NCBI GenBank assembly: GCA_028688955.1
Contig: JAQTXD010000003.1
Coordinates: 1 to 64,000 of the forward strand
Reading direction: 5' to 3'
Length of the DNA: 64,000 bases
From: Desulfuromonadaceae bacterium
Lineage (GTDB): Bacteria > Desulfobacterota > Desulfuromonadia > Geobacterales > Pseudopelobacteraceae
Shown here: one piece after another, positions 40,233-50,131 of the stretch
Layout of the letters: every line of letters starts with the position of its first letter
Position numbering within the stretch: position 1 is the first letter of the stretch
Made by a program: the position numbers and the translations under genes
Notes under the pieces: model-generated
Told to the model about the DNA's origin: nothing
Seen by the model: the letters and a program-made list of their open reading frames with translations, nothing else
The model's database searches: none

Positions 40233-40457
40233 CTAACTCTTAGCTTCAACTTTTTCTTCCTTCACAGCAGCCACAACACCTTTAACCATTCCGGTCATCA
40301 GCAGTAGTGCCGGTACAATCTGTGCTACGACTATCAGGGCGCAGAATCCCAGGAATATCCAAACAAAGATGCCGCTGTTATCTTCACGTAACCCACTGGC
40401 TGCAAATGCCGTTACCGGTGCCAATGTTCCTGCAATGGTGGTAATAAGTGCTCTCAT
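40233..40457 (-). CDS. Small membrane protein (~74 aa)
   Basis: RBS aggagg upstream; signal-like N-terminus plus TM IFVWIFLGFCALIVVAQIVPALLLMTGMV. Confidence 0.7.
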   Translation of the reverse strand: MRALITTIAGTLAPVTAFAASGLREDNSGIFVWIFLGFCALIVVAQIVPALLLMTGMVKGVVAAVKEEKVEAKS

Positions 40458-40842
40458 GACATCCTCCTATTTCAATTTGTTGTTGAATTTAATTGCTGTT
40501 GTAAATGTAATTGCATTGCTGATGCCAAGTTGAATGTTTTACTTATATTTCCGGTAACATGCCGATAATAAACAAGTATTTATTTTGGTTCCGCTCGCGC
40601 AACAAAATATTGTGTAAAATGGGGTGACAGTTGTATGGAATTGTCATACTACAGTTTTACTTGAAGAATATATGTCATGCAATTATAGGTGGTTATGCGT
40701 TTTAATGCGATTTTGTCGAGTGTATAAAGCTTTAATACCTGTCGGGAAGATGCAGTATGATGGACTCCTGAAGTGTGTGGGGTCTGAACTGATAGTGTTG
40801 GTTGCCGGTGCCACCATGAGTTTCATCTGTAAGCTTAAAATA

Positions 40843-40876
40843 ATAAAGGCCCTGAAGTTAATCAGGGCCTTTATTG
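40843..40876. terminator. Terminator downstream of tRNA
   Basis: aataaaggccctgaagttaatcagggcctttatt. Confidence 0.85.
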
Positions 40877-40878
40877 TT

Positions 40879-40955
40879 TGGTGGCTGTGCAGAGATTTGA
40901 ACTCCGGACCTAGCGAATATGAGTCGCTTGCTCTAGCCAACTGAGCTACACAGCC
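40879..40955 (-). tRNA. tRNA with CAU anticodon, probably tRNA-Ile2 (lysidine-modified) rather than elongator Met
   Basis: GGCTGTGTAGCTCAGTTGGCTAGAGCAAGCGACTCATATTCGCTAGGTCCGGAGTTCAAATCTCTGCACAGCCACCA; GCGA/TCGC anticodon stem resembles bacterial tRNA-Ile2; CCA encoded. Confidence 0.9.
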
Positions 40956-40964
40956 ATTTGAAAA

Positions 40965-40993
40965 TGCCCCTCAGGTTGCTGTACCGAAGGGGC
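40965..40993. terminator. Terminator-like hairpin next to pseudo-tRNA
   Basis: tgcccctcaggttgctgtaccgaaggggca. Confidence 0.6.
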
Positions 40994-41002
40994 AATCATT
41001 TT

Positions 41003-41075
41003 TGGTTGCGGGAACAGGGTCTGAACCTGTAACCACCGGGTTATGAGCGCCATCCTCATGCCCGCCGCCGGATAA
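41003..41075 (-). pseudogene. Degenerate/truncated tRNA-fMet copy (3' half conserved)
   Basis: 41003-41048 matches 40/46 with tRNA-fMet 43780-43825, including T-arm and CCA; D-arm missing. Confidence 0.8.
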
Positions 41076-41201
41076 CAACAATCAGTTGAAATAAAAATCG
41101 CTACCCGTAAATCGGATGGCATATATAGCCTATGTTTTTGTTGTTGTCAAGCCTTTTAGGGTGCAGTCCAAGGTGCAATGTTCAGTCAGCAAAGAGACGT
41201 A

Positions 41202-42053
41202 TTACCCACAATATACTAGCTCCTTAGGAATCAGGCTTCTTAATTTTAACAAGGCACGTTCTTCAATCTGCCGTATCCGTTCGCGCGATATCTGAAAATG
41301 ATCTGCTATATCCTGAAGCGTAAGGGGGGTATCACATGCCACCCTATGCTCAATTATAAAGCGTTCCTTCGTGGTCAATCCTTCCAAAGCATTATTGAGA
41401 AGAAGTTTCAGGTCCTGCTCCCGTTGATATGCAGCAAGCAGTTCCTCCTGATTCATTCGTTCGTCCGCAATGGTCTCAAGAAGCGTTATGTCGTCACTCA
41501 TGCCAACATGGTCGTCTAGTGAAACTTCTCTTTTCATGCGCTGTTCCATATCAGTCACATCCTGACCAGAAACCTGCAGCATTTGTGCTGTGCCGGCAAT
41601 ATCCGGTTCATGCCCCGTCATCTGAATGAGCTTTTCCTTTGCTTTGCGCAATCCATAGAACAGTTTCCGTTGTGCCTGGGTCGTTCCGATTTTCACCAGA
41701 CTCCACGCGGAAAGAATGTAATTTTGGATATAGGCTCGAATCCACCATACGGCATATGAGATAAGGCGTACGCCTTTGTATGGGTTGAACTTCCGTACAG
41801 CCACCATCAGTCCGATGTTTCCCTCCTGAATCAGGTCCAGCATCTTGAGGCCATAATGACGGTATTCTGACGCCACTTTTACAACATACCTAAGATTAGA
41901 AGTAATGAGTGTATGCGCCGATTCCAGATTCTTTCCCTCAAACAGTTTCACCGCATGGAAACGCTCTTCATCTTCACTGAGAATTTTAAATTGTCTGATT
42001 TCAGCCAAATACAGCGTCAGGCTGTCAGAAGCAACCGGGTAATTGGCGACCAT
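41202..42053 (-). CDS. rpoH: RNA polymerase sigma-32 family factor (RpoH)
   Basis: LRYVVKVASEYRHYGLKMLDLIQEGNIGLMVAVRKFNPYKGVRLISYAVWWIRAYIQNYIL; region 4.2 LQDIADHFQISRERIRQIEERALLKLR. Confidence 0.92.
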   Translation of the reverse strand: MVANYPVASDSLTLYLAEIRQFKILSEDEERFHAVKLFEGKNLESAHTLITSNLRYVVKVASEYRHYGLKMLDLIQEGNIGLMVAVRKFNPYKGVRLISYAVWWIRAYIQNYILSAWSLVKIGTTQAQRKLFYGLRKAKEKLIQMTGHEPDIAGTAQMLQVSGQDVTDMEQRMKREVSLDDHVGMSDDITLLETIADERMNQEELLAAYQREQDLKLLLNNALEGLTTKERFIIEHRVACDTPLTLQDIADHFQISRERIRQIEERALLKLRSLIPKELVYCG

Positions 42054-42083
42054 AACGCACCTCGAGTTTGAATTTGATTTGCA

Positions 42084-42110
42084 TTAGCACTCTCATCATT
42101 AGACTGCCAG
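42084..42110. promoter_or_regulatory. CIRCE-like (HrcA) operator in the rpoH 5' region
   Basis: TTAGCACTC-N9-GACTGCCAG; first half-site matches consensus 9/9, second 6/9 to GAGTGCTAA, with exact 9-9-9 geometry. Confidence 0.6.
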
Positions 42111-42132
42111 AATTGTAGCAACTATTAGTAGT

Positions 42133-42216
42133 AAAATCAAGGGGGAAACTCTATTATTATCAACAATACTATTATGTTAACTGCAAATAAAAATAATTAC
42201 CCGCCCCCTTGATTTT
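42133..42216. promoter_or_regulatory. Divergent sigma-32-like -35 elements
   Basis: Perfect inverted repeat AAAATCAAGGGGG (42133-42145) / CCCCCTTGATTTT (42204-42216); each contains CCCTTGA facing outward. Confidence 0.55.
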
Positions 42217-42272
42217 TAAAAAAAGCTGCTTATCCATATGCCAGAAACACACAACGAAAGGAGGTAATTCAC

Positions 42273-42722
42273 ATGGCAACCTGGGATGTATTCAAAGAAC
42301 TGGACACTCTAAGAAGGGAAATTGATGAAGCGTTTCGTGGCGCTGGTTACAGCAGGCCGTTTGGCCCGACGTTCCTTTCTCCGGTAACAACCCGTCGTTT
42401 TCCGATGGTCAACTTCAGTGAGGACGATGGGCATGTCTACATTGAGGCATTGGTGCCCGGTGTAAACCCAAAGGATGTTAATCTCTCCGTGTTGCGGAAC
42501 ACTGTCACTATCAGCGGCGAGCGCAAACCGTTTGTCGAATCAGAAGGCCAGATAGTACATCGCTCGGAACTCGGGTCCGGCACGTTCTCTCGCACGCTGG
42601 AGTTACCGGTCGACATTGATCCAGAAAAAGTTTCTGCCCAATGCAAAGACGGTATCATGCAGATAGCTCTGGCTAAGGCTGAACACGCCAAACCGAAAAA
42701 AATCGAAATCAGACTTTCGTAA
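42273..42722 (+). CDS. Hsp20/alpha-crystallin family protein
   Basis: Alpha-crystallin domain VNFSEDDGHVYIEALVPGVNPKDVNLSVLRNTVTISGERK. Confidence 0.94.
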   Translation: MATWDVFKELDTLRREIDEAFRGAGYSRPFGPTFLSPVTTRRFPMVNFSEDDGHVYIEALVPGVNPKDVNLSVLRNTVTISGERKPFVESEGQIVHRSELGSGTFSRTLELPVDIDPEKVSAQCKDGIMQIALAKAEHAKPKKIEIRLS

Positions 42723-42755
42723 CAAATCAACTCATTCGAAAAGGAGGTAATTGTC

Positions 42756-43154
42756 ATGGCAGCAAACAGCTTGACTGAAAGAAATGATGAAAGGAATGTT
42801 CAAGCACGGGAAGAGACCCGGTCGGACGAGAAATTTATTCGCCCGGCAGTGAATATAATCGAGACCGAAGAAGGCCTCGTCCTTACTGCAGATATTCCCG
42901 GGGCATCTAAAGAAGCCCTTGATGTTAACGTCGAAAAAGGCATCTTGACAATCAGCGCACCGGCACAGCACAGCATGCCGGGAACCTCTGCCTATCGTGA
43001 ATTCGAACTTGCAAATTACTACCGTCAGTTCACGATACCTGAAAGCCTCGACCACGAAAAGGCCAGGGCGGAGTATGTAAATGGCATACTGACACTGAAG
43101 GTGCCTAAGGCGGAAGTAGCAAAACCAAGACGAATATCGGTTCAGGTGGGTTAG
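42756..43154 (+). CDS. Hsp20/alpha-crystallin family protein
   Basis: PAVNIIETEEGLVLTADIPGASKEALDVNVEKGILTISA; RBS aaaggagg. Confidence 0.94.
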   Translation: MAANSLTERNDERNVQAREETRSDEKFIRPAVNIIETEEGLVLTADIPGASKEALDVNVEKGILTISAPAQHSMPGTSAYREFELANYYRQFTIPESLDHEKARAEYVNGILTLKVPKAEVAKPRRISVQVG

Positions 43155-43184
43155 GGGAAGGGGCGCTTACGGGAGGTGATCACA

Positions 43185-43667
43185 ATGTCTAACCTGTTGC
43201 CTGAAAAATGGAGCGAGGCGTTGGAGCGGGTACACGACAAAGTCGGCCATTTCCTGAACAAACTGGTGCCGTGGAAGAAACAGGAGCAGTCACCAGAAAG
43301 GATAACAGCCGATACCCTTCCGGCATTCATGGAGGTTGGAGGTCCGCTGCTGGACATGTATGAAACCACTGAAGGGCTTGTTGTCAGGGCTGAAGTGCCT
43401 GGGCTGGATAGTGATGACATTTCTGTTGAGTTTGCCGGCAGGCGGTTGACAATACATGGAGAAAAGAAAATTGTACGTGAACGCGAGGGTGGGGACGGGC
43501 ATGTTATTTCAGAGCGCAGGCACGGCAGTTTTTCCCGCACTGTCCGGTTGCCGTACGAAATAGATGAGAAGTTGATTACAGCTGATCTCAAGCACGGGAT
43601 CCTCACTATTCGGCTCCCCAAGCCGGAAAAGGAACAGCGCATCCGCTATCGCGTACCTGTCTCCTAA
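43185..43667 (+). CDS. Hsp20/alpha-crystallin family protein
   Basis: LLDMYETTEGLVVRAEVPGLDSDDISVEFAGRRLTIHGEKK; RBS gggaggtg. Confidence 0.93.
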   Translation: MSNLLPEKWSEALERVHDKVGHFLNKLVPWKKQEQSPERITADTLPAFMEVGGPLLDMYETTEGLVVRAEVPGLDSDDISVEFAGRRLTIHGEKKIVREREGGDGHVISERRHGSFSRTVRLPYEIDEKLITADLKHGILTIRLPKPEKEQRIRYRVPVS

Positions 43668-43744
43668 ACACTGCTCAAGTGCAGTAAACATGCTGAATGA
43701 CATAATGAAGCCATAAGCGCAAAATTAGCACAATCAAATCAAAA

Positions 43745-43772
43745 AAGGACTTACCGAAGTGGTAAGTCCTTG
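43745..43772. terminator. Terminator hairpin between hsp20 operon and tRNA-fMet
   Basis: aaggacttaccgaagtggtaagtcctt. Confidence 0.85.
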
Positions 43773-43779
43773 AATTTAT

Positions 43780-43856
<77 letters not shown>

Positions 43857-43947
43857 ACAAGTGGACCCAACTTATAGCAGGCAACGGAAGCTGTTGTCAA
43901 TATAATAATACGATAGAGCGCAATTATATTTGAATTACAATCAACCG

Positions 43948-44733
43948 TCAGTCCTTGTCGGGGATTGCAATTGCTCCTTTACCAAGTTTTGCCGCCAGTT
44001 CTTTTGCCGCCTCCGGGTCTAAATGCTTGCCAACACGTACTCGATACCACGTTCCTTTGTCACCCTGATGGGATTCGACAATGTTGACATTATATCCTTT
44101 TGCGGACAGCTTACCCCGCATCGTTTCAGCTTCTGATTTGAGACTGTATGATGCGACCTGAACGGTAAGACCGCTTGTATCCTGACGCGGTGCCGACTTT
44201 GCAGGAGCTGTCTGGGACGGCTGCTTTTGAATGTTTTCGACGGTTTCTGGTGGCGCCGGCCTGATTACGTTAGTAGGCATGGCGGCTTGAAGCGGTTGTT
44301 TTGCCGGTTTCTCTCCCTTTAAGTTAATACCGCTACCCATGACATTATTCTTCTGGCCACTGGGTAGAGTCTTATAAAAGCTGAGGGGCGGCTCGGCAAT
44401 CGGCTGTGCAGCGGCTGATTCCGCCGGTTGCTGTGAACTCCCAGGGTTCGGTTGTGGTGCGCTTTTGGGAGTTGTTGGCTGTTGCGGCAGTGGTTGTGCT
44501 TTTACCGGCTGCGGTGAGTTTTCCAGGCTTTGCTGTTCCATTGCGGCCTTAAAGGCGCTTTTTGCAGATCGTTGAGACAACATCCAGCCGCTGACAAAGC
44601 CTATCCCAAGGCAGATAGTGCCGGATATGAGGGCGACGATCAGTACACCTCCGGAAGATTCTCTTCGGGGCCGATTCTGGCTCGGCTGGGGTGTGCTGCA
44701 TGATTTTTTTGGTTCACTGTAATCAATACGCAT
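43948..44733 (-). CDS. SPOR domain-containing protein
   Basis: Single TM, Pro/Gln-rich linker, C-terminal LTVQVASYSLKSEAETMRGKLSAKGYNVNIVE..GTWYRVRVGKH. Confidence 0.87.
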   Translation of the reverse strand: MRIDYSEPKKSCSTPQPSQNRPRRESSGGVLIVALISGTICLGIGFVSGWMLSQRSAKSAFKAAMEQQSLENSPQPVKAQPLPQQPTTPKSAPQPNPGSSQQPAESAAAQPIAEPPLSFYKTLPSGQKNNVMGSGINLKGEKPAKQPLQAAMPTNVIRPAPPETVENIQKQPSQTAPAKSAPRQDTSGLTVQVASYSLKSEAETMRGKLSAKGYNVNIVESHQGDKGTWYRVRVGKHLDPEAAKELAAKLGKGAIAIPDKD

Positions 44734-44744
44734 GGTGGCCTCCG

Positions 44745-46436
44745 CTACATCCGTTCTGGTGCTGATATGCCCAAAATGGTGAGGGCATTTTTCAGAGTCT
44801 GAGCGGTGCGTTTCAGTAGGTAGAGCCGGGCCTCAGTCAGTTTTTTGTCTTCATTGATAACACGATTTTTGTTGTAGAAACTATGAAAACAGCTGGCCAA
44901 TTCACTTAAGAAGTAGGTTAAACGATGCGGTTCAAAATGAACCGCGCAGTCATCAACCGTATCGGGGAGTGCCGTCAGGAGCTTAATCATCTGCAGATCT
45001 TCAGTTGTAGAGAGACACGCAAGATCGGCCGCTTTCGGTGCTGCGGGTGCGGTGAACCCTTTCTCGGCGGCATTTTCAAAAATACTGCAGATTCGTGCGT
45101 GGGCGTACTGGACATAATACACCGGGTTCTCGTTTGTCTGCTGTTTAGCCAGATCTATGTCAAATACCAATTGGGCATCCGGCTTGCGCATCAGAAAAAA
45201 GAAGCGGGTGGCGTCACAACCGACTTCGTCAATCAGGTCCCGCAGGGTGACATAGCTGCCGGCTCGCTTGGAGATTTTGACCTCTTCGCCGCCGCGCATG
45301 ACCGTCACCATCTGGTGCAGGACATACTCGGGCCAGTCCTGCGGTATACCGATATCAAGGGCTTGCAGCCCGGCACGGACGCGGGTAACGGTGCTGTGGT
45401 GGTCAGAGCCCTGCTCGTTTATAACCCGGGTAAAGCCTCGTTCCCATTTGGCCTGGTGATAGGCGACATCCGGCACAAAATAGGTGTAACTTCCGTCAGC
45501 CTTGCGCATGACGCGATCCTTGTCATCACCAAAATCAGTGGATCGGAGCCAAAGTGCGTTATCCTGCTCGTAGGCATGACCATTTGCGATCAGTTTTTTG
45601 ACAACCGCGTCAACACGTCCTTCACTGTAAAGTGCTGATTCCAGAGTATAGACATCAAACGTGACATCAAAGGCTTCAAGATCAAGATCCTGTTCGCGGC
45701 GCAGCCAGGCAACAGCAAAGTGGCGAATGTCTTCGAGGTTTTCAGGGTCGCCGCAGGCGGTTGTATGCTGGTCGGTCGCTGCAACCGTTTCGCGGGCCAG
45801 ATAGGCCCTGGCTACCTCCCTGATATACTCTCCCTGATACCCCCCATCCGGCCAACGCGGGTCATCCGGTTCAATTCCCAGGCAGCGCAGCTGTACAGAA
45901 AGGGCGAGGTTGCTGATCTGAACACCGGCATCGTTGTAATAGAACTCGCGGGTGACATCCCATCCTGCAGCGTCAAGCACGCGGCAGAGAGTGTCGCCGA
46001 TTGCCGCACCGCGGCCATGGCCGATATGGAGCGGTCCTGTCGGGTTGGCGCTGACAAACTCAACCTGAACTTTCTTTTTGCCTCCGCTCGTTGTATGTCC
46101 ATATCGCTCCCCTTCAGTCTCAATTTCAAGAAGGGCCGCTTGCCACGCTGCCTGAGACACGAACAGATTGATAAAGCCGGGGCCGGCTATTTCGCTTTTT
46201 GCGAGAAGTCCATCGCCATCGCTGAGATGTCTTATGATAATCTCAGCCACCTGGCGTGGTGCTTTCCGTTCACCCTTTGCCAGTTGCATGGCGATGTTGC
46301 AGGAAAAATCTCCATGATCCGGGTTAGCCGGATGGCCGATGATAATAGGTGGCAACGGGGATGTCGTCAATTCCTGGGCTGCGTGGGCTTTTATGAGTGC
46401 AGATTCGAGCAAGGGGGCTATTCTATTTCGCATCAT
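44745..46436 (-). CDS. argS: Arginyl-tRNA synthetase
   Basis: [23 protein letters not shown] signature; full length. Confidence 0.97.
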   Translation of the reverse strand: MMRNRIAPLLESALIKAHAAQELTTSPLPPIIIGHPANPDHGDFSCNIAMQLAKGERKAPRQVAEIIIRHLSDGDGLLAKSEIAGPGFINLFVSQAAWQAALLEIETEGERYGHTTSGGKKKVQVEFVSANPTGPLHIGHGRGAAIGDTLCRVLDAAGWDVTREFYYNDAGVQISNLALSVQLRCLGIEPDDPRWPDGGYQGEYIREVARAYLARETVAATDQHTTACGDPENLEDIRHFAVAWLRREQDLDLEAFDVTFDVYTLESALYSEGRVDAVVKKLIANGHAYEQDNALWLRSTDFGDDKDRVMRKADGSYTYFVPDVAYHQAKWERGFTRVINEQGSDHHSTVTRVRAGLQALDIGIPQDWPEYVLHQMVTVMRGGEEVKISKRAGSYVTLRDLIDEVGCDATRFFFLMRKPDAQLVFDIDLAKQQTNENPVYYVQYAHARICSIFENAAEKGFTAPAAPKAADLACLSTTEDLQMIKLLTALPDTVDDCAVHFEPHRLTYFLSELASCFHSFYNKNRVINEDKKLTEARLYLLKRTAQTLKNALTILGISAPERM

Positions 46437-46600
46437 TTTTTGGTTTGTTCTTTCTGGTCAGGTAAGGTTGCATTCTCTTCAACGTCTTTTATGCGGATGT
46501 CACGTGAAAAATCAGGGCATCGAGCACCGTTGTCAGGAATGGAAAAACGTTTGGAACAGGTTTCGCGCCAGGCGCAAACGGCGCAGTTTTGACGTGACAT
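46433..46600 (-). CDS. Small Cys-rich protein (~55 aa)
   Basis: [55 protein letters not shown] with RBS; four cysteines; stop overlaps the argS start. Confidence 0.65.
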   Translation of the reverse strand: MSRQNCAVCAWRETCSKRFSIPDNGARCPDFSRDIRIKDVEENATLPDQKEQTKK

Positions 46601-46619
46601 GGGAGACTCCTTCACGTGA

Positions 46620-46922
46620 TTACGGCTGTTTCTTTTCCTGTGGGAACTGGTAGATGACTTCGTTGCTGCGCACAAGACCGAAATCCCTGCGAGCAATGCT
46701 TTCAAGGTAACGGCGATCTGATTTGAGGGCAATAATCTCGCGCTTCATTTTTTCATTGTCAGCCCGACTGTCAGCCAGTCGTGCTTCAATTTTACTCTTG
46801 TCCTGCCGCAGTTCAAAAATGCGCAACAGACCCTTGTCACCGAAAACGGTGAAGAAGAGGATAAACGCCAGGCACCCAGCCGGAATGACATACATCCTTT
46901 TTTGAAGGGGGAGGTTGAACAT
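46620..46922 (-). CDS. Septum formation initiator (FtsB/DivIC-like)
   Basis: One TM followed by coiled coil; IARRDFGLVRSNEVIYQFP. Confidence 0.85.
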   Translation of the reverse strand: MFNLPLQKRMYVIPAGCLAFILFFTVFGDKGLLRIFELRQDKSKIEARLADSRADNEKMKREIIALKSDRRYLESIARRDFGLVRSNEVIYQFPQEKKQP

Positions 46923-47858
46923 TTACCCTTTCCTGATCCGATCAGAGAAGTAGTCTACCGTTGCTTTAAGGCCGTCATTCAGAGCAATGGATGGCCCCCA
47001 CGACAGTTTTTTCGTTGCAAGCGATATATCCGGCTGACGCTGTTTCGGGTCATCCTGCGGCAGCGGATGAAAAATAATCTTCGACTTCGAGTCAGTTATT
47101 GTAATGATTTTTTCAGCAAACTCAAGGATTGTATTTTCTACCGGATTACCAAGGTTTACCGGTCCGATAAATCCGTCGCATTCCATCATGCGGATCATTC
47201 CTTCTACAAGGTCTGATACGTAGCAGAAGGAGCGGGTCTGCGAGCCGGTACCGTAGACTGTTATGTCTTCGTTGCGGAGCGCCTGGAGGATGAAGTTTGA
47301 TACAACGCGGCCATCATTTTCGGCCATGCGGGGTCCATAGGTGTTGAAGATGCGGATGATGCGGATGTCTACATTATTCTGACGGTGATAATCCATCATC
47401 AGGGTTTCGGCTACCCGTTTTCCTTCATCATAGCAACTGCGTATACCGATGGGGTTGACGTTGCCCCAGTAATCTTCCGTCTGTGGATGGACGTGGGGGT
47501 CTCCGTAGACTTCCGAGGTAGATGCCTGCAAAATTCTGGCTTTGACCCGCTTTGCCAGTCCCAGCATGTTGATTGTGCCCATGACGCTGGTTTTGATCGT
47601 TTTGACCGGGTTGAACTGATAATGCACCGGAGAGGCGGGGCATGCCAGATTATAGATCCGGTCCACTTCCAGCAGGATCGGCTCAGTGATGTCGTGGCGG
47701 ACGAGTTCAAAATGATGGCTGTCCATGAGGTGAATGATGTTATTTTTGCTGCCGGTGAAGAAGTTGTCAAGGCAGATTACGTCATGTCCTTCATTCAGGA
47801 GGCGTTCACACAGATGTGAGCCGACGAATCCGGCACCGCCGGTTACCAGTATGCGCAT
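46923..47858 (-). CDS. UDP-glucuronate decarboxylase-like NAD-dependent epimerase
   Basis: [55 protein letters not shown]. Confidence 0.92.
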   Translation of the reverse strand: MRILVTGGAGFVGSHLCERLLNEGHDVICLDNFFTGSKNNIIHLMDSHHFELVRHDITEPILLEVDRIYNLACPASPVHYQFNPVKTIKTSVMGTINMLGLAKRVKARILQASTSEVYGDPHVHPQTEDYWGNVNPIGIRSCYDEGKRVAETLMMDYHRQNNVDIRIIRIFNTYGPRMAENDGRVVSNFILQALRNEDITVYGTGSQTRSFCYVSDLVEGMIRMMECDGFIGPVNLGNPVENTILEFAEKIITITDSKSKIIFHPLPQDDPKQRQPDISLATKKLSWGPSIALNDGLKATVDYFSDRIRKG

Positions 47859-47859
47859 A

Positions 47860-49218
47860 TTATTTTATCCCTCCACAGGTGCCGCCGCTGCAGCGGCCGA
47901 GCGGTACATAAGTAAAACCGCCTGTTACCATGCGGCCCGGTTTGTACAGATTGCGACCGTCAACAATATTCGGTGATCTGAGTGCATTTTTGATCCGGTC
48001 GAAATCCGGGTTGCGATATTCACTCCAGTCGGTGATGACCGCCAGGGCATCGGCTCCGTCCAGAATGTCATACTGGTTGTTGCTGTATTCGATGCGGTCG
48101 CCAAAGATTTTTCTGGCTTCCCTGATGGCTTCGGGATCGTGGGCACGCACGACTGCTCCTGCTGCCAGCAGATGCTCAATAATCGTAATGGCCGGAGCTT
48201 CGCGCATGTCATCGGTGCGGGGTTTGAACGAGAGCCCCCAGCAGGCGATGGTACGGCCGGTAAGCGGCTGCTCCTGATCCGGTGTGCCAAGCAGTGAGAT
48301 CAATTTGGCAGCCATGACATCTTTCTGCAGTTCGTTTACCTCTTCTACCGCTTTCAGCAGCAGGAAGTCGTAGTTTACTTCTTCAGCGGTTCGTATGAGC
48401 GCTTTGACATCCTTGGGAAAGCAGGACCCGCCGTAGCCGGGGCCGGGAAAGAGGAAGTCGTAGCCGATGCGGGAGTCGGATCCGATTCCCTCACGGACGG
48501 CCATGACATCGGCGCCCATCCGTTCGCAGAGCCCGGCTATCTGGTTCATGAAGGAGATGCGGGTGGCGAGCATGGCGTTGGCGGCGTATTTGGTCATTTC
48601 GGCGCTGCGTACATCCATGACAATCATGCGGTTCTGTTTGCGCATGAAGGGATCATACAGCTCTTTCATGATTTCGGCGGTACGGACGTTATCGCAGCCG
48701 ATAACGACCCGGTCCGGTTTCATGAAGTCGTCGATGGCGGCGCCTTCTTTGAGGAATTCCGGGTTTGAGACGACATCAAATTCGAGGTCTACTTCACGCC
48801 CCGTCAACTCCTCCTGAATCGCGCTGCGAACTTTATCGGCAGTGCCGACCGGAACGGTGGATTTATCGACGATTATTTTAAAGCCGCTCATGGAGCGGCC
48901 GATACCTCGCGCAACACTGAGGACATATTGCAGGTCTGCAGAGCCGTCTTCACCTGGCGGCGTACCTACGGCGATAAAGCAAACAAGAGAGGTCTTTACC
49001 GCCTCCTCCATATCAACGCTAAAGGAGAGCCGCCCTTCGCTCTGATTGCGTAGAATCATTTCCTTGAGACCCGGTTCGTAGATCGGGATGATACCCTGCT
49101 TCAGGTTATCTATGCGGGTGTGGTCAATATCGACGGCAATGACGCTGTTGCCGCTTTCGGCAAAACAGGCGGCGGCCACCAACCCAACGTACCCGGCACC
49201 AAAAATACAGATCTTCAT
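47860..49218 (-). CDS. UDP-glucose 6-dehydrogenase
   Basis: [39 protein letters not shown]. Confidence 0.95.
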   Translation of the reverse strand: MKICIFGAGYVGLVAAACFAESGNSVIAVDIDHTRIDNLKQGIIPIYEPGLKEMILRNQSEGRLSFSVDMEEAVKTSLVCFIAVGTPPGEDGSADLQYVLSVARGIGRSMSGFKIIVDKSTVPVGTADKVRSAIQEELTGREVDLEFDVVSNPEFLKEGAAIDDFMKPDRVVIGCDNVRTAEIMKELYDPFMRKQNRMIVMDVRSAEMTKYAANAMLATRISFMNQIAGLCERMGADVMAVREGIGSDSRIGYDFLFPGPGYGGSCFPKDVKALIRTAEEVNYDFLLLKAVEEVNELQKDVMAAKLISLLGTPDQEQPLTGRTIACWGLSFKPRTDDMREAPAITIIEHLLAAGAVVRAHDPEAIREARKIFGDRIEYSNNQYDILDGADALAVITDWSEYRNPDFDRIKNALRSPNIVDGRNLYKPGRMVTGGFTYVPLGRCSGGTCGGIK

Positions 49219-49291
49219 GGTTCGCTCCACATTCTAATAACTGATTGCTACTCTATATCACACTATACTGCTGATACTCCATGATTTAAGC

Positions 49292-50131
49292 TCAATTATG
49301 TTCGTTTTTTAATCTCAGAGCCTCAGCATAGGCTTCACTGCGGGAAATCCCTGATACTGCTGCTGCCTGCTTTGCGATATCCTTGATTGAAAGATTTCCA
49401 TCGGCCATCAAACGGCTCAGCACCTCCGCCAGCGGCTCACACTCCAAAGGCACCACCTCACCAGGCGCGACGAGCAGAACCACTTCACCACGCACGACAA
49501 CGTGCGATACTGCTGTGATAACCTCTGAAACGGTACCGCGAATGCACTCCTCAAACATTTTGGTAAGCTCCCGTGCCACGATCACCTGTCGTTCTCCCAG
49601 CACTTCGCGAATATCACTCAGCGTGTCAATCAGGCGGTGAGGAGCTTCATACAGCACCAGCGTGCCGGGCAGGGCGTTCATACCGATAAGAAAGGTACGG
49701 CGTTTTCCCTGACGGGAGGGGGGGAAACCGGCAAAGGTAAAACTGTCGGTCGGCAGTCCCGAGGCTGAAAGAGCGGCAACGGCGGCACAGGCACCCGGCA
49801 CCGGAACAACCGGAATGTTTTCGGCAACGGCATCACGCACCAGTTGGTAGCCGGGGTCCGAGATGCAGGGGGTACCGGCGTCAGATATAAGCGCCACCGA
49901 TTTTCCCTGACGAAGTGCATTCAGAATGCGCTCGCCTTTGATCTGCTGATTGTGATCAAAATAGGAGGTCAATGGTTTGGAAATGCCGAAATGGCTGAGC
50001 AGTTTGAGCGAGTGCCGGGTGTCCTCAGCGGCGATCAGGTCAACCTCACCAAGAATTCTCACTGCCCGGTAGGTGATATCTTCCAGATTGCCGATCGGAG
50101 TGGCTATTATGTAGAGGGTTGCCGGTGCCAT
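49292..50131 (-). CDS. rsmI: 16S rRNA (cytidine(1402)-2'-O)-methyltransferase
   Basis: LYIIATPIGNLEDITYRAVRIL..AEDTRHS..SDAGTPCISDPGYQLV. Confidence 0.95.
   Translation of the reverse strand: MAPATLYIIATPIGNLEDITYRAVRILGEVDLIAAEDTRHSLKLLSHFGISKPLTSYFDHNQQIKGERILNALRQGKSVALISDAGTPCISDPGYQLVRDAVAENIPVVPVPGACAAVAALSASGLPTDSFTFAGFPPSRQGKRRTFLIGMNALPGTLVLYEAPHRLIDTLSDIREVLGERQVIVARELTKMFEECIRGTVSEVITAVSHVVVRGEVVLLVAPGEVVPLECEPLAEVLSRLMADGNLSIKDIAKQAAAVSGISRSEAYAEALRLKNEHN

Noticed and set aside
42160-42192. dif-like sequence (actaTTATGTTAACTgc)
   Set aside because: Only the XerD-like half resembles dif; the XerC half is absent and the site lies in a heat-shock promoter region.
45720-46592. 290-aa plus-strand ORF
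   Set aside because: Antisense shadow of argS.
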